The notes under the pieces were generated by a model, which saw only the letters and a list, made by a program, of their open reading frames with translations, had not been told where the DNA came from and did no database searches. A stretch of 64,000 bases of DNA from Herbidospora cretacea (GTDB lineage Bacteria > Actinomycetota > Actinomycetes > Streptosporangiales > Streptosporangiaceae). Every line of letters begins with the position of its first letter. Position 1 is the first letter of the stretch. The translations under genes were made by a program, and so were the position numbers. Of the stretch, positions 36,042 through 44,984 are shown piece after piece. Location of the stretch: NCBI RefSeq assembly GCF_001570605.1, contig NZ_BBXG01000010.1, forward strand, positions 161,176 to 225,175, written 5' to 3'.

Positions 36042-37241
36042 ATGAACAATCCGCTTCTGCGTGGCCTGACGCAGTCCCGATACTCCCGCCGCGACGCCAT
36101 CCGCGTCGCCGGTTTCTCCGCCGCCGGGCTGGCCCTGGCCGCGTGCGGCGTGCAGGGCCAGAAGGCCGCCGCCCCCGCGCCGAGCGCCGCCGCCGACTTC
36201 TGGTCGACCCAGAAGAAGAACGGGACGGTCGTCTTCGCCAACTGGCCCGAGTACATGCCCGAGGACCAGGCGCCGCTGAAGCAGTTCCAGCAGGCCACCG
36301 GGATCTCGTACGAGTACAAAGAGGTCATCCAGGAGAACGCGGAGTTCTTCGGCAAGTCGGAGCCGCAGCTCAGGGCGGGTCAGCCGCTCGGTTACGACAT
36401 CATCGTCATGACCAACGGCATCCAGCTCGGCAAGATGATCCAGCTCGGCTACCTGACCGCGCTCGACCACAAGCAGCTGCCGAACTTCGCGGCCAACGCC
36501 GGCGCCAAGTACAAGAACCCGGCCTACGACGCGAACAACACCTTCACGATCCCCTACCAGGCCGGTGTCACGGGCATCGCGTACAACACCAAGTACGTCG
36601 ACGAGGACATCACCAGCATCCAGTCGCTGTTCGACAAGAAGTACGAGGGCAAGGTCGGCATGATGGCCGACGCCCAGGAGATCGGCAACTTCGGCATGTT
36701 CGCCGTCGGGGTCGACCCCGACAAGTCGACCCAGGCCGACTGGGAGAAGGCCGCCGCCAAGCTCAAGGAGCAGCGCGACCAGGGCATCGTCCGCAAGTAC
36801 TACGCGCAGGACTACATCGACGCCGTCGCCAAGGGCGACATCTGGCTGAGCCAGGCCTGGTCGGGCGACGTGTTCCAGCGCCAGCTCGCCGGCGAGCCGG
36901 TCAAGTTCGTGGTGCCCCAGGAGGGCGGCACGATCTGGATCGACAACATGGCGATCCCCAAGGGCGCCGCCAACCCGGTCGACGCGCTGATGCTGATGGA
37001 CTTCCTCTACAAGCCCGAGGTGGCCGCCGAGCTGACGGCCTACATCCAGTACGTCACCCCGGTGACCGGCGTGCAGGAGATCCTGGCGGCCAAGGACGAC
37101 AAGGACTCCAAGGCGCTGGCCGACAGCCCGCTGATCTTCCCGACCGACGCCGACTACGCGAAGCTGCGCAGCTACCGCACTCTGACCAACGCCGAGGAGC
37201 CGGTCTTCAACGGCCTCTTCCAGACCATCACCCAGGGCTGA
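36042..37241 (+). CDS. potD: Spermidine/putrescine-binding lipoprotein
   Basis: 399 residues. The N-terminus combines a Tat-type RR motif (YSRRDAIRVAG) with a lipobox (LALAACG), so it is probably exported folded and lipidated at Cys. The mature part is a PotD-like solute-binding protein (VVFANWPEYMPED; FTIPYQAGVTGIAYNTKYV). ATG 36042 is used; a TTG directly before it is also open. 84 bases from potA and four from potB. Confidence 0.93.
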   Translation: MNNPLLRGLTQSRYSRRDAIRVAGFSAAGLALAACGVQGQKAAAPAPSAAADFWSTQKKNGTVVFANWPEYMPEDQAPLKQFQQATGISYEYKEVIQENAEFFGKSEPQLRAGQPLGYDIIVMTNGIQLGKMIQLGYLTALDHKQLPNFAANAGAKYKNPAYDANNTFTIPYQAGVTGIAYNTKYVDEDITSIQSLFDKKYEGKVGMMADAQEIGNFGMFAVGVDPDKSTQADWEKAAAKLKEQRDQGIVRKYYAQDYIDAVAKGDIWLSQAWSGDVFQRQLAGEPVKFVVPQEGGTIWIDNMAIPKGAANPVDALMLMDFLYKPEVAAELTAYIQYVTPVTGVQEILAAKDDKDSKALADSPLIFPTDADYAKLRSYRTLTNAEEPVFNGLFQTITQG

Positions 37242-37245
37242 CCGA

Positions 37246-38097
37246 ATGAGACGCTGGACGCCTTACTGGCTGGCCCTGCCCGCGTGGCTGTGGCTCGCCA
37301 TCTTCCTGGTGGTGCCCATCGCGGCCATGGCCTCGGTGTCGCTGACCACGGGCAACCTCATCGACGGGTTCGCGCAGACGTTCAGCGTCTCCAACTACTC
37401 GGACGCGATCGCCAAGTACAGCACGCAGTTCCTGCGCTCGCTGCTGTACGGCGGCATCGCGACCGTGATCATGCTGGTGCTCGGCTATCCGGTGGCCTAC
37501 TGGATCGCCTTCAAGGCCGGGCACCGCAAGTCCATGTTCCTGTTCCTGCTGCTCCTGCCGTTCTTCGTGTCGTTCGTGCTGCGCACGATCTCGTGGGGCT
37601 TCCTGCTCGCCGACGACGGCATCCTGTTCGGCACGCTGAAGGGCTGGGGCGTGCTGCCCGAGGACTTCCACGTGCTGGCCACGACGGTGGCGGTCATCGG
37701 CGGCCTGGTCTACAACTTCCTGCCGTTCATGATCCTGCCGATCTACGTGGCGCTGGAGCGGGTCAACCCCACGGTCATCGAGGCCGCCTACGACCTCTAC
37801 GCCTCCCGGTTCGCGACCTTCCGCCGGGTGGTGCTGCCGCTGTCGCTGCCCGGGGTGTTCGCCGGCGTCCTGATGACGTTCGTGCCGGCCACGGCCGACC
37901 CGATCAACGCCCAGGTCCTGGGCGGCACCGGCAACACGATGATCGGCAACATCGTGCAGACCGAATATCTGGTCAACAACAACTATCCGACCGCGTCGGC
38001 GATCTCGTTCACCCTGATGGCCGTGCTCCTGATCGGCATCTTCATCTACGCGCGTGCCCTCGGCACCGAGAACGTGCTGGAGGCGGCGGCGAGATGA
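37246..38097 (+). CDS. potB: Polyamine ABC transporter permease PotB
   Basis: 283 residues, six membrane helices. The BPD_transp EAA loop reads EAAYDLYASRFATFRRVVLP. Paired with PotC in the inner membrane. Four bases after potD; its stop overlaps the potC start (ATGA). Confidence 0.94.
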   Translation: MRRWTPYWLALPAWLWLAIFLVVPIAAMASVSLTTGNLIDGFAQTFSVSNYSDAIAKYSTQFLRSLLYGGIATVIMLVLGYPVAYWIAFKAGHRKSMFLFLLLLPFFVSFVLRTISWGFLLADDGILFGTLKGWGVLPEDFHVLATTVAVIGGLVYNFLPFMILPIYVALERVNPTVIEAAYDLYASRFATFRRVVLPLSLPGVFAGVLMTFVPATADPINAQVLGGTGNTMIGNIVQTEYLVNNNYPTASAISFTLMAVLLIGIFIYARALGTENVLEAAAR

Positions 38098-38882
38098 GAG
38101 GCGGACTCGGAGACCGCGTTCTCTACATCTACACGTGGCTCATCATCGGGTGGCTGTCGCTGCCCATCGCGGTGATGATCCTGTTCGGCTTCAACGACAA
38201 GCAGTCGAAGTCGAACACCTCGTGGCAGGGTTTCACGTTCAAGTGGTACCACCAGCTGTTCGCCATCGACGGCCTGACCACCGCCCTGGTGAACTCGCTG
38301 CTGATCGCGCTGATCAGCACCGTCCTGGCCACCGTGCTCGGCACCCTGCTGGGCCTGGCCGTGGGCCGCTACCGGTTCCGCGGCAAGGGCGTCACCGACT
38401 TCCTCATCTTCGCCGCGATCAGCACCCCTGAGCTGGTCATGGGCGCCTCGCTGCTGTCGCTGTTCGTGTCGGGCAACGCCCCGCGCGGCCACATCACGAT
38501 CATCATCGCGCACACGCTCTTCTCGCTCGCGTTCGTCGTCGTGACGGTCCGGGCGAGGGTGGTCGGCCTCGATCCCTCCCTGGAGGAGGCCGCCCGCGAC
38601 CTGGGCGCCGGGACGTGGACGACGTTCCGCCTGGTCACCCTCCCGTCGATCATGCCGGGCGTGGCGGCGGGCGCGATGCTCGCCTTCGCCCTGTCGATCG
38701 ACGACTACGTCGTGACGAGTTTCGTCAACGGCTCGACCCAGACGTTCCCCCTGTGGATCATCGGCGCCGTGAAGGTCGGCATCCCGCCGCAAGTGAACGT
38801 GATGGGAACCCTTATCTTTGGTATCGGCGTACTGCTTGCCGTCGTCAATGCCGTGTCCGCCCGAAGGAAGACGACCCACTAA
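38094..38882 (+). CDS. potC: Polyamine ABC transporter permease PotC
   Basis: 262 residues, six membrane helices with EAA loop EEAARDLGAGTWTTFRLVTLP and the PotC-like DDYVVTSFVNG. Start 38094 lies in the ATGA overlap with potB. The open frame extends upstream through potB but homology begins here. A terminator-like hairpin stands ~150 bases downstream. Confidence 0.94.
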   Translation: MRGGLGDRVLYIYTWLIIGWLSLPIAVMILFGFNDKQSKSNTSWQGFTFKWYHQLFAIDGLTTALVNSLLIALISTVLATVLGTLLGLAVGRYRFRGKGVTDFLIFAAISTPELVMGASLLSLFVSGNAPRGHITIIIAHTLFSLAFVVVTVRARVVGLDPSLEEAARDLGAGTWTTFRLVTLPSIMPGVAAGAMLAFALSIDDYVVTSFVNGSTQTFPLWIIGAVKVGIPPQVNVMGTLIFGIGVLLAVVNAVSARRKTTH

Positions 38883-39195
38883 GGGACGTGAAATGTGTGA
38901 CCCCTCCGCACAGCTTTCCTAGCATCGCGAAGGGCAAGTGCCCCCGTAGTTCCACTACGTCCGCGTGTCCCGCCCGCGCCGCCCGTCTAGGTCGGCGCGA
39001 GCCCGGCGTGTCCGCCGCGCCCACCTGATCTGACCCCGCCCCGTTGAGCCGTGCTCCGGGGCTGTCTGCTTTTCCCCCACCGATGTGACGTCGTCATGTC
39101 GGCATTTCCGCTATCCCCAAGAAAGAGATCTCGATGATGAGGCGTACCAGAAAAATTGTCGGAATCCCCGCCGGCGACGAACCCGTGTTGAGGCG
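38883..39195 (+). other. potC-oxidase intergenic region
   Basis: 313 bp. It holds a small hairpin CGTAGT-TCC-ACTACG (38945-38959), the terminator at 39039-39074, and a short leader ORF just before the oxidase. No longer gene is supported. Confidence 0.5.
39039..39074 (+). terminator. Terminator of the polyamine-uptake operon
   Basis: Stem GCCCCG / CGGGGC (39039-39044, 39058-39063) continued, after a TT bulge, by GAGC / GCTC around a CGT loop, then TGTCTGCTTTT. Confidence 0.7.
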
Positions 39196-39199
39196 ATGA
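39134..39199 (+). CDS. Possible 21-residue leader peptide before the oxidase
   Basis: ATG 39134 to TGA 39197-39199, encoding a basic peptide (MMRRTRKIVG...). Its stop overlaps the two candidate start codons of the oxidase at 39196 and 39199, so its translation could be coupled. Too short to judge by composition alone. Confidence 0.3.
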   Translation: MMRRTRKIVGIPAGDEPVLRR

Positions 39200-40596
39200 T
39201 GGACCCCCGACGCGCGCTGGCCGATGCCGAGCGCAAGCCCTACTGGCTGGACGAGGACCCGTTCGAGCCGGCCACCCTGCCCCGCCTGTTCGGCCACACC
39301 ACCGCCGACCTGGCCATCGTCGGCGGAGGGTTCTCCGGCCTGTGGACCGCCCTGCTCGCCAAGGAGCGCGACCCCCACCGCGACGTCGTGCTGCTGGAGG
39401 GCCAGAAGGTCGGCTGGGCCGCCACCGGCCGCAACGGCGGTTTCTGCCACGCCAGCCTGACCCACGGCCTGGGCAACGGGCTGGAGCGGTGGCCCTATGA
39501 GATCGCCGACCTGCACCGCATGGGCATCGAGAACTTCAACGAGATCGAAGAGACGATCAAGCGCTATGGCATCGACTGCTCCTTCGAGCGGACCGGCGAG
39601 ATGAACGTCGCCACCGAGCCGTGGCAGGTCGAGGAGATGCACGAGGTCCACACGATAGGCCGCGAGCTCGGCATGGACATCCAGTACCTCGACCAGGACG
39701 AGGTGCGGGCCGAGGTCAACTCCCCGACCTACATCGCCGGCGTCTGGGAGCGCGGCGAGTGCGCCATGATCGACCCGGCCCGGCTCGCGTGGGGCCTGCG
39801 TCAGGCGTGCCTGAAGCTCGGGGTCCGCATGTACGAGCACTCGCCCGTCCGCGAGATCACCACGCTCGGCCCGTCGATGCAGCTCAAGTCCGTGTACGGA
39901 ACCGTGCGCGCCCGCCGGGTCGCGCTGGGCACGGGCGTCTTCTCCCCGCTGCTGCGCCGGTTGAAGTACTACGTCGTGCCCGTGTACGACTACGCCCTGA
40001 TGACCGAGCCGCTGAGCCAGGCCCAGCTCGACTCGATCGGCTGGAAGAACCGCCAGGGCATGGGCGACTCGGCCAACCAGTTCCACTACTACCGGCTGAC
40101 CGACGACAACAGCATCCTGTGGGGCGGCTACGACGCGGTCTACTACAACGGCGGGCAGGTCCGCCCGACCTACGACCAGCGCGACACCACCTTCACCACC
40201 CTGGCCGAGCACTTCTACGAGACCTTCCCGCAGCTGGAGGACGTGCGGTTCTCCCACAAGTGGGGCGGCGTCATCGACACGTGCAGCCGGTTCTCGGCCT
40301 TCTTCGGCACCGCCTACGGCACCCGCCTCGCCTACGCGGTCGGCTACACGGGCCTCGGCGTGGCGGCGACGCGGTTCGGCGCCAACGTGATGCTCGACCT
40401 CCTCGACGGCCGGGACACCGAGCGGACCAGGCTGCACATGGTCCGCCAGAAGCCGGTGCCCTTCCCGCCTGAGCCCGTCAGGTCGGGGGTGATCCAGCTG
40501 ACCCGGTGGTCGCTGGCCCAGGCCGATGCCAACGGGGGCCGCCGCAACATGTGGCTGCGCACTCTCGACCGGCTCGGGCTGGGATTCGACTCATGA
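39196..40596 (+). CDS. FAD-dependent amine oxidase, gamma-glutamylputrescine-oxidase-like
   Basis: 466 residues of the DAO fold. Dinucleotide-binding LAIVGGGFSGLW with Gly43, Gly45, Gly48; the RNGGFCHASLTHGLGNG segment fits the PuuB/DadA group. Its place after an ALDH and the pot genes suggests oxidation of putrescine or a derivative to the aldehyde used by the ALDH. No glutamine-synthetase-like puuA is in the window, so the exact substrate is open. The upstream extension to 39085 is Arg-rich and not conserved. Confidence 0.85.
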   Translation: MMDPRRALADAERKPYWLDEDPFEPATLPRLFGHTTADLAIVGGGFSGLWTALLAKERDPHRDVVLLEGQKVGWAATGRNGGFCHASLTHGLGNGLERWPYEIADLHRMGIENFNEIEETIKRYGIDCSFERTGEMNVATEPWQVEEMHEVHTIGRELGMDIQYLDQDEVRAEVNSPTYIAGVWERGECAMIDPARLAWGLRQACLKLGVRMYEHSPVREITTLGPSMQLKSVYGTVRARRVALGTGVFSPLLRRLKYYVVPVYDYALMTEPLSQAQLDSIGWKNRQGMGDSANQFHYYRLTDDNSILWGGYDAVYYNGGQVRPTYDQRDTTFTTLAEHFYETFPQLEDVRFSHKWGGVIDTCSRFSAFFGTAYGTRLAYAVGYTGLGVAATRFGANVMLDLLDGRDTERTRLHMVRQKPVPFPPEPVRSGVIQLTRWSLAQADANGGRRNMWLRTLDRLGLGFDS

Positions 40597-40620
40597 GATC
40601 TTTACGTCAACACTGAGGGG

Positions 40621-41517
40621 ATGAGAGTCGAGTTCACCGCAGGCACCCTCCGGCTCGTCGGCGAGCTGAGGGTGCCCACGGGCCCGGGTCCCCACCCGGC
40701 GCTTGTCTTCACCGGCCCCTTCACCGGTGTGAAAGAGCAGGTCACCGGGCTCTACGCCGAACGTCTCACCGACCTCGGCTACGTCACGCTGGCCTTCGAC
40801 CACCGCAACTGGGGTGAGTCCGACGGCCAGCCGCGCCGTCACGAGGATCCCCAGGGCAAGCTGGAGGACCTGCGGGCGGCGGTGAGCTACCTGCGCTCCC
40901 GCCCCGAGGTCAGGTCAGAGGCGATCGGCGCGGTCGGCATCTGCCTCGGCGGCGGCTACGCGCTGAAGTTCGCCGCCTTCGACCCCCGGGTCCGGCTGTT
41001 CGTGGGCATCGCGGGGGGCTACAACAGCCCCTACACGATGCGGTCGGGCGACTGGTGGACGGGCGCGCTCAAGACGTTCACCGAGGTGCTGGAGCGGCAG
41101 GACCAGGGGGCCCGGCCCGAATACGTGCCGGCGGTGGGTTCGGCCGACGCCGCGATGGGCGGCGACGAGCCCTTCCAGTACTACGGAACCACGCGCGGCG
41201 AGGCCGCCGGCTGGGTCAACGAGGTGACGAGGGCCTCGTTGCGCGAGCTGATCACGATGGACAACATGATGGGCGCCGACTTCCTGTCCCCGAAGCCCGC
41301 CCTGCTCGTTCACGGCGTGGTCGACGCCTACTGCGCGCCCGAGGGCGCCCACGAGGCGCACGCCCGCCTGTCCGAGCCGAAGAAGCTGGTCTGGCTCGAC
41401 GCCAAGCTCCACGTCGACCTCTACGACACCGAGCCCTACGTCAGCCAGGCGGTGGAGGCGGTGGCGGAGTTCCTCAGCGTCCACCTGCCAGCCACCGCAC
41501 GGGGTTCACACGGGTGA
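40621..41517 (+). CDS. Alpha/beta hydrolase, dienelactone-hydrolase-like
   Basis: 298 residues. The nucleophile elbow reads GICLGGG, so Cys108 takes the place of Ser, as in dienelactone hydrolases. The acid is probably Asp in GVVDAYCAPEG and the base His in DAKLHVDLYD. Cytoplasmic, substrate unknown. Starts 24 bases after the oxidase and may be read with it. The 3' end overlaps the opposing gene by 44 bases. Confidence 0.85.
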   Translation: MRVEFTAGTLRLVGELRVPTGPGPHPALVFTGPFTGVKEQVTGLYAERLTDLGYVTLAFDHRNWGESDGQPRRHEDPQGKLEDLRAAVSYLRSRPEVRSEAIGAVGICLGGGYALKFAAFDPRVRLFVGIAGGYNSPYTMRSGDWWTGALKTFTEVLERQDQGARPEYVPAVGSADAAMGGDEPFQYYGTTRGEAAGWVNEVTRASLRELITMDNMMGADFLSPKPALLVHGVVDAYCAPEGAHEAHARLSEPKKLVWLDAKLHVDLYDTEPYVSQAVEAVAEFLSVHLPATARGSHG

Positions 41518-42310
41518 CCAGGTCGGGCACGCCCTCCACCTCGAACAGCCGCGCGTAGCCCTCGCCGCCGTAGGGGGCGAGGTGGCCCCGGCGGGTCACC
41601 CCGGCGCTGAACAGGACGCGTTCGCCGTGCCCGGCGTCGAGCAGGGTGAAGACGTCGTCGGGGCAGGTCACGGTGACGTAGGCGCCGGTCTCGCAGATCT
41701 TGCGCTGGGCCAGCGGGTCGTTGGTCCTGACGTTGACCCGCTGGGCCGGCACCTTGTGGTGCAGCAGCGTCTCCAGCAGCGCCAGCCCGCTGGTCGCGAC
41801 GGGCAGGTCGGTCCGCAGCGAGGCGCGGGCGGCGGCGACGGCCGCGCGCTCCTCGGCGGGGGTGGGGGTCTCGTCGTGGGAGGCGCTGACGATGATCCCG
41901 GGCCGGGCGGAGGTGCCGTCGAGGCCGACGCCGATCTCCCGCAGCAGGTCTCCGGTCAGGTCGTCGACCCCGGCCTTCCTGATGAGCTCCCCGGCGAAGG
42001 GCTCGGCGCCGAACCCGGTCGCCGCGACGATCGCGACCCGGCTCCCGGCCGCCATGCGGGTCAGCGCGGTGGTGTCACGCCCCATGCCGAGGCCGGTGTG
42101 GTCGACGACCAGGGAGAGGCCGAACTCCCGGTTGAGGCGGGTCAGCTCGGCGGTGACGTGGCCCTCTTCGTCCAGCCACCGTTCAGGATCGGACTCGACC
42201 CCGACGCCCCAGCGGGTGTCGGACCGCAGGGTCTCCCAGGGGAGCACGGGACCTTCGACGGAACTGACCGGGACGGTCCCGGCGACGGTCTGGATGCGAG
42301 CCTCGAACAT
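41474..42310 (-). CDS. Phosphotriesterase-fold protein lacking metal ligands
   Basis: 278 residues aligning along most of its length with phosphotriesterase-family TIM barrels (VQTV-like start, GLGMGRD, VAIVAATGF, the LLREIGVGLDGT segment, TRRGHL, VNPVRWL end). Every metal-ligand position appears changed: HxH is PWE-like, the barrel Glu/Lys position is within IIVSAS, PxxTHT is PVATSG, GHxD is RTND, and the Asp of the last strand is Gly (FSAGVTRRG). Probably not a metal-dependent hydrolase; perhaps a binding or regulatory protein. Confidence 0.75.
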   Translation of the reverse strand: MFEARIQTVAGTVPVSSVEGPVLPWETLRSDTRWGVGVESDPERWLDEEGHVTAELTRLNREFGLSLVVDHTGLGMGRDTTALTRMAAGSRVAIVAATGFGAEPFAGELIRKAGVDDLTGDLLREIGVGLDGTSARPGIIVSASHDETPTPAEERAAVAAARASLRTDLPVATSGLALLETLLHHKVPAQRVNVRTNDPLAQRKICETGAYVTVTCPDDVFTLLDAGHGERVLFSAGVTRRGHLAPYGGEGYARLFEVEGVPDLVTRVNPVRWLAGGR

Positions 42311-42362
42311 GACCGGACATTAGCCGATTTTGAGGCGTGATCAGGTCATTCTTGGGATTCCT

Positions 42363-43013
42363 TTACCCCGGAGTGTGAGTGTTTGTCGGCTCTGCCGCCG
42401 CGCAGGCCGTCTTCGCCGGGTCCTTCACGACGAAGATCTCGTCCAGGAGCTGCGCCTCGGCCGGGACCGCCGGGGGCGTGGCGTGGCCGGGCACCCAGTA
42501 GACCTTGACGTCGTAGTCGTGGTCGGCGTCGCGGGGGTCCTCGACGCCGACGCGCACCGGCACCTTCCAGGTCCCGTCGTGGGCCGGTCGCAGGTCGTGC
42601 ACGCCCGTGCCGCCGACGACCAGCCACAGCTTCCCGGCGCCGGGAGGGATGGCCGTGCCGGAGACGGTCGTGCAGGTCGGGGTGAAGCCGCCGTCGACCG
42701 GATGGTTGATGTGCACCATCCCGTAGCTGACCGCGAGCGGCGTCCGCGCCGGGGTCGCGACGCCGGTCTGCCGCACGAGGGAGACGGCCAGTCCGGCGGT
42801 CATCAACGAGAATCCCGCGATGACAAAAGGCATAAGTCGCGATTGGGTGGATTTGTTGGAAAGGCTGACCACCAGAAGGGCCAAAGCGGCGAATCCGGCG
42901 AACAGGCTGACCGGCCCGAGGTATTTGTCGGACAAATCCGAATCTGAGTATCCCCAAGCCACCGCGACGGCAACACCGCAGGCAGCGGCCATGATCCGGA
43001 TGGTGATTCCCAT
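42363..43013 (-). CDS. Membrane-anchored hypothetical protein
   Basis: 216 residues. About three membrane helices in the first 85 residues, then an extracellular domain of ~120 residues with two Cys in the outer part (PTCTTVSG and TACAAAE), possibly a disulfide. Beta-rich pattern (GKLWLVVGGTGVHD, WKVPVRVG, DYDVKVYWVPG). No family recognised; overall resembles secreted or surface proteins of unknown role. No obvious ribosome site; a second ATG at 42992 is possible. Confidence 0.65.
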   Translation of the reverse strand: MGITIRIMAAACGVAVAVAWGYSDSDLSDKYLGPVSLFAGFAALALLVVSLSNKSTQSRLMPFVIAGFSLMTAGLAVSLVRQTGVATPARTPLAVSYGMVHINHPVDGGFTPTCTTVSGTAIPPGAGKLWLVVGGTGVHDLRPAHDGTWKVPVRVGVEDPRDADHDYDVKVYWVPGHATPPAVPAEAQLLDEIFVVKDPAKTACAAAEPTNTHTPG

Positions 43014-43059
43014 AAAGGGGAGTATGGGGGAGTGTCCTCAGATCATTTGGGGAAAATCG

Positions 43060-43096
43060 ATTCACCGCCCCTTTTGTGAATAAAGGGGCGGTGAAT
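43060..43096 (-). terminator. Terminator of the DMT/GT4/DUF998 operon
   Basis: Perfect 15-bp stem ATTCACCGCCCCTTT / AAAGGGGCGGTGAAT (43060-43074 / 43082-43096), 7-nt loop, directly after the DUF998 stop; read on the minus strand it is followed by CGATTTTCC. Confidence 0.85.
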
Positions 43097-43098
43097 GG

Positions 43099-43734
43099 TC
43101 AGCCGTGCAGCGCGGGTTCCGGCTGCTTCGCCGGGGAGACCGCGCGCGCCGCGACCTTGCCCGTGTTCGCCAGCGCGACGACGAGCACGATGTCCAGGAC
43201 GACCACGATCCGCTCCAGCAGCCCGTAGTAGTCCTCCCCGCCGATCAGCCCCGACACCGGGGACGTCGGGTGGCTCAGCAGGTAGAACGCCAGGACGGCG
43301 CCGCTCACCCGGGCCAGCACGCCGATCGCCCCGAGCGGCCCCCGCCGCGTCAGGATCCAGCCGGCCACCGGGATCGAGGTGAACACCGCCGCCGTCGACC
43401 AGCGGTGGATCTCACCGGCGAGCGAGGTGACGGTCGGCGACACGTCGGTCGGGAAGACGGTGGCCAGGACCAGCCCGGCCGCCGCGACGATCAGCAGGAA
43501 GCGCGTCGCCGCGGTCCGGGAGGGGTCGAGCCGGGTCAGCGTCCAGGCCGTCGCCACGCAGCCCGCCGCCAGGGCCATCATGCCGAGAGCGAAGATCGTC
43601 TCGGTCATGGTGCTCGTCACGGCGTAGTCGCTCAGCAGGCCCGTCATCGGGTCGATCAGGTCGGGAAAGAACAGGTGCAGGGCCAGCATCAGCAGCAGAG
43701 CCGCCGCCGGGCCCGCCGTCGCCAGCAGGATCAT
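43099..43734 (-). CDS. DUF998 family membrane protein
   Basis: 211 residues, six membrane helices. The N-terminal LLSDYAVT and central EIHRWSTAAVFTSIPVAGWIL fit DUF998. Function unknown. Starts 12 bases after the glycosyltransferase stop, third gene of a three-gene operon. ATG 43734; the same frame is open upstream inside the glycosyltransferase but has no meaning there. Confidence 0.85.
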   Translation of the reverse strand: MILLATAGPAAALLLMLALHLFFPDLIDPMTGLLSDYAVTSTMTETIFALGMMALAAGCVATAWTLTRLDPSRTAATRFLLIVAAAGLVLATVFPTDVSPTVTSLAGEIHRWSTAAVFTSIPVAGWILTRRGPLGAIGVLARVSGAVLAFYLLSHPTSPVSGLIGGEDYYGLLERIVVVLDIVLVVALANTGKVAARAVSPAKQPEPALHG

Positions 43735-43745
43735 GGGTCCCCCGT

Positions 43746-44984
43746 TTAATGGACAGCCGATATGGGTGAGTGGTGCAGGACTTCCCCGTAGATCGCCTCG
43801 AAACGGGCCAGCGACCGTTCGTGCGTGTGGGCCGCGGCCAGCGCGAGGCTCGCCCTGCCCATCGCGGCCCGCTCCTCGTCGTGGGTGAGGATGAACTTCA
43901 GGTGGCGGGCCAGCTCTGAGACGTCCCCGTGGGTGTAGAGGTGGCCGTTGCCCTCGATCAGGTGCGGCAGCGCCATCGCGTCGGCGGCGACGACCGGCAG
44001 GCCACTCGCCATCGCCTCCAGGGTGGCGATGCTCTGGAGCTCGGCCGTGCCGGGCATGCAGAACACGTCGGCGACGGCGTACGCCTGGGGGAGGTCCGCG
44101 TCGGCGACGAAGCCGAGGAACTTCACGTTGTCCCCGGCGCCGACCCGGTGGGCCAGCCGCTCCAGGTACTCCCTGCGGTTGCCCTGGCCGACGAAGACGG
44201 CCTGGCAGTCGACGTCGTTGAGCAGCTTCGGCAGCGCCAGCACGATCTCGTCGAGGTGCTTCTCCTCGTCGAGGCGGCCGACGAACATGATCGTCGGACG
44301 TTCCGGGACGCCGAACCGGCGGCGCGCCCAGGCCTGCGGCTGCGGGTGGAACCGGGACAGGTCGATGCCGCACGACACCGGCTCGACCTCGCTGCGCAGG
44401 CCCTTGGCCGAGAGCAGGCCGGCGGCCAGCGGAGTGGGCGTGGTGACGTGGTCGGCCCGTTCGAAGATCCGGTTGAGGTCCTTCCAGGCCAGCTCGCCGA
44501 CGCGGCGGCGCAGCCGCTGGGGGACCCCGGTGAACTGGAAGAGGTTGTCCGGCATGAAGTGGTTGGTGGCCACCACCGGCAGCCCGGCCCGCTTGGCGGC
44601 GGCCACGGCGGAGCGGCCGACCACGAAGTGGCCCTGGGTGTGCACGACGTCGGGCCCGATGCGCCGGACCAGCCGGTCCATGGTGCGGCCGAGCCCGGCC
44701 GGGACGGTGAACCGCATCGTCGGGTGGACCATCAGGCGGGCCGACCTCAGCCGGTGCACGAGCACCCCGTCCAGCACGTCGGTGACCGGCGGGCCGTCGT
44801 CGGAGGTGCACACGACGTGCACCTCCGTCCCCCGGGCCGCGAGGCCGGAGGCCAGGCGGTGGGTGAAATAGGCCGCGCCGTTCACGTCGGGCGGGTAGGT
44901 GTCGGTCGCTATCAGCACCCGGCGGGGGCGGGACTGCGCTACCGACGCCTCGGCGAGGGTGAGGCTCATGGGGGCTCCGTTCAC
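43746..44984 (-). CDS. Glycosyltransferase family 4
   Basis: 412 residues, GT-B fold. N-terminal VLIATDTYPPDVNGAAYFTHRLA, donor domain with MFVGRLDEEKHLD and ATLEAMASGLPVVA (E-x7-E region). Resembles the PimB/MgtA group that transfers mannose or other sugars to lipids; acceptor unknown. The GTG at 44984 overlaps the stop of the DMT gene; ATG 44969 with CGGAG ahead is an alternative start. Confidence 0.88.
   Translation of the reverse strand: MNGAPMSLTLAEASVAQSRPRRVLIATDTYPPDVNGAAYFTHRLASGLAARGTEVHVVCTSDDGPPVTDVLDGVLVHRLRSARLMVHPTMRFTVPAGLGRTMDRLVRRIGPDVVHTQGHFVVGRSAVAAAKRAGLPVVATNHFMPDNLFQFTGVPQRLRRRVGELAWKDLNRIFERADHVTTPTPLAAGLLSAKGLRSEVEPVSCGIDLSRFHPQPQAWARRRFGVPERPTIMFVGRLDEEKHLDEIVLALPKLLNDVDCQAVFVGQGNRREYLERLAHRVGAGDNVKFLGFVADADLPQAYAVADVFCMPGTAELQSIATLEAMASGLPVVAADAMALPHLIEGNGHLYTHGDVSELARHLKFILTHDEERAAMGRASLALAAAHTHERSLARFEAIYGEVLHHSPISAVH

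Noticed and set aside
34833..36470. A 545-codon minus-strand frame opposite potA and potD
   Set aside because: Shadow frame; potA and potD carry all expected motifs on the plus strand.
38883..39038. A tRNA or small RNA gene after potC
   Set aside because: Only short hairpins; no cloverleaf or conserved T-loop could be drawn.
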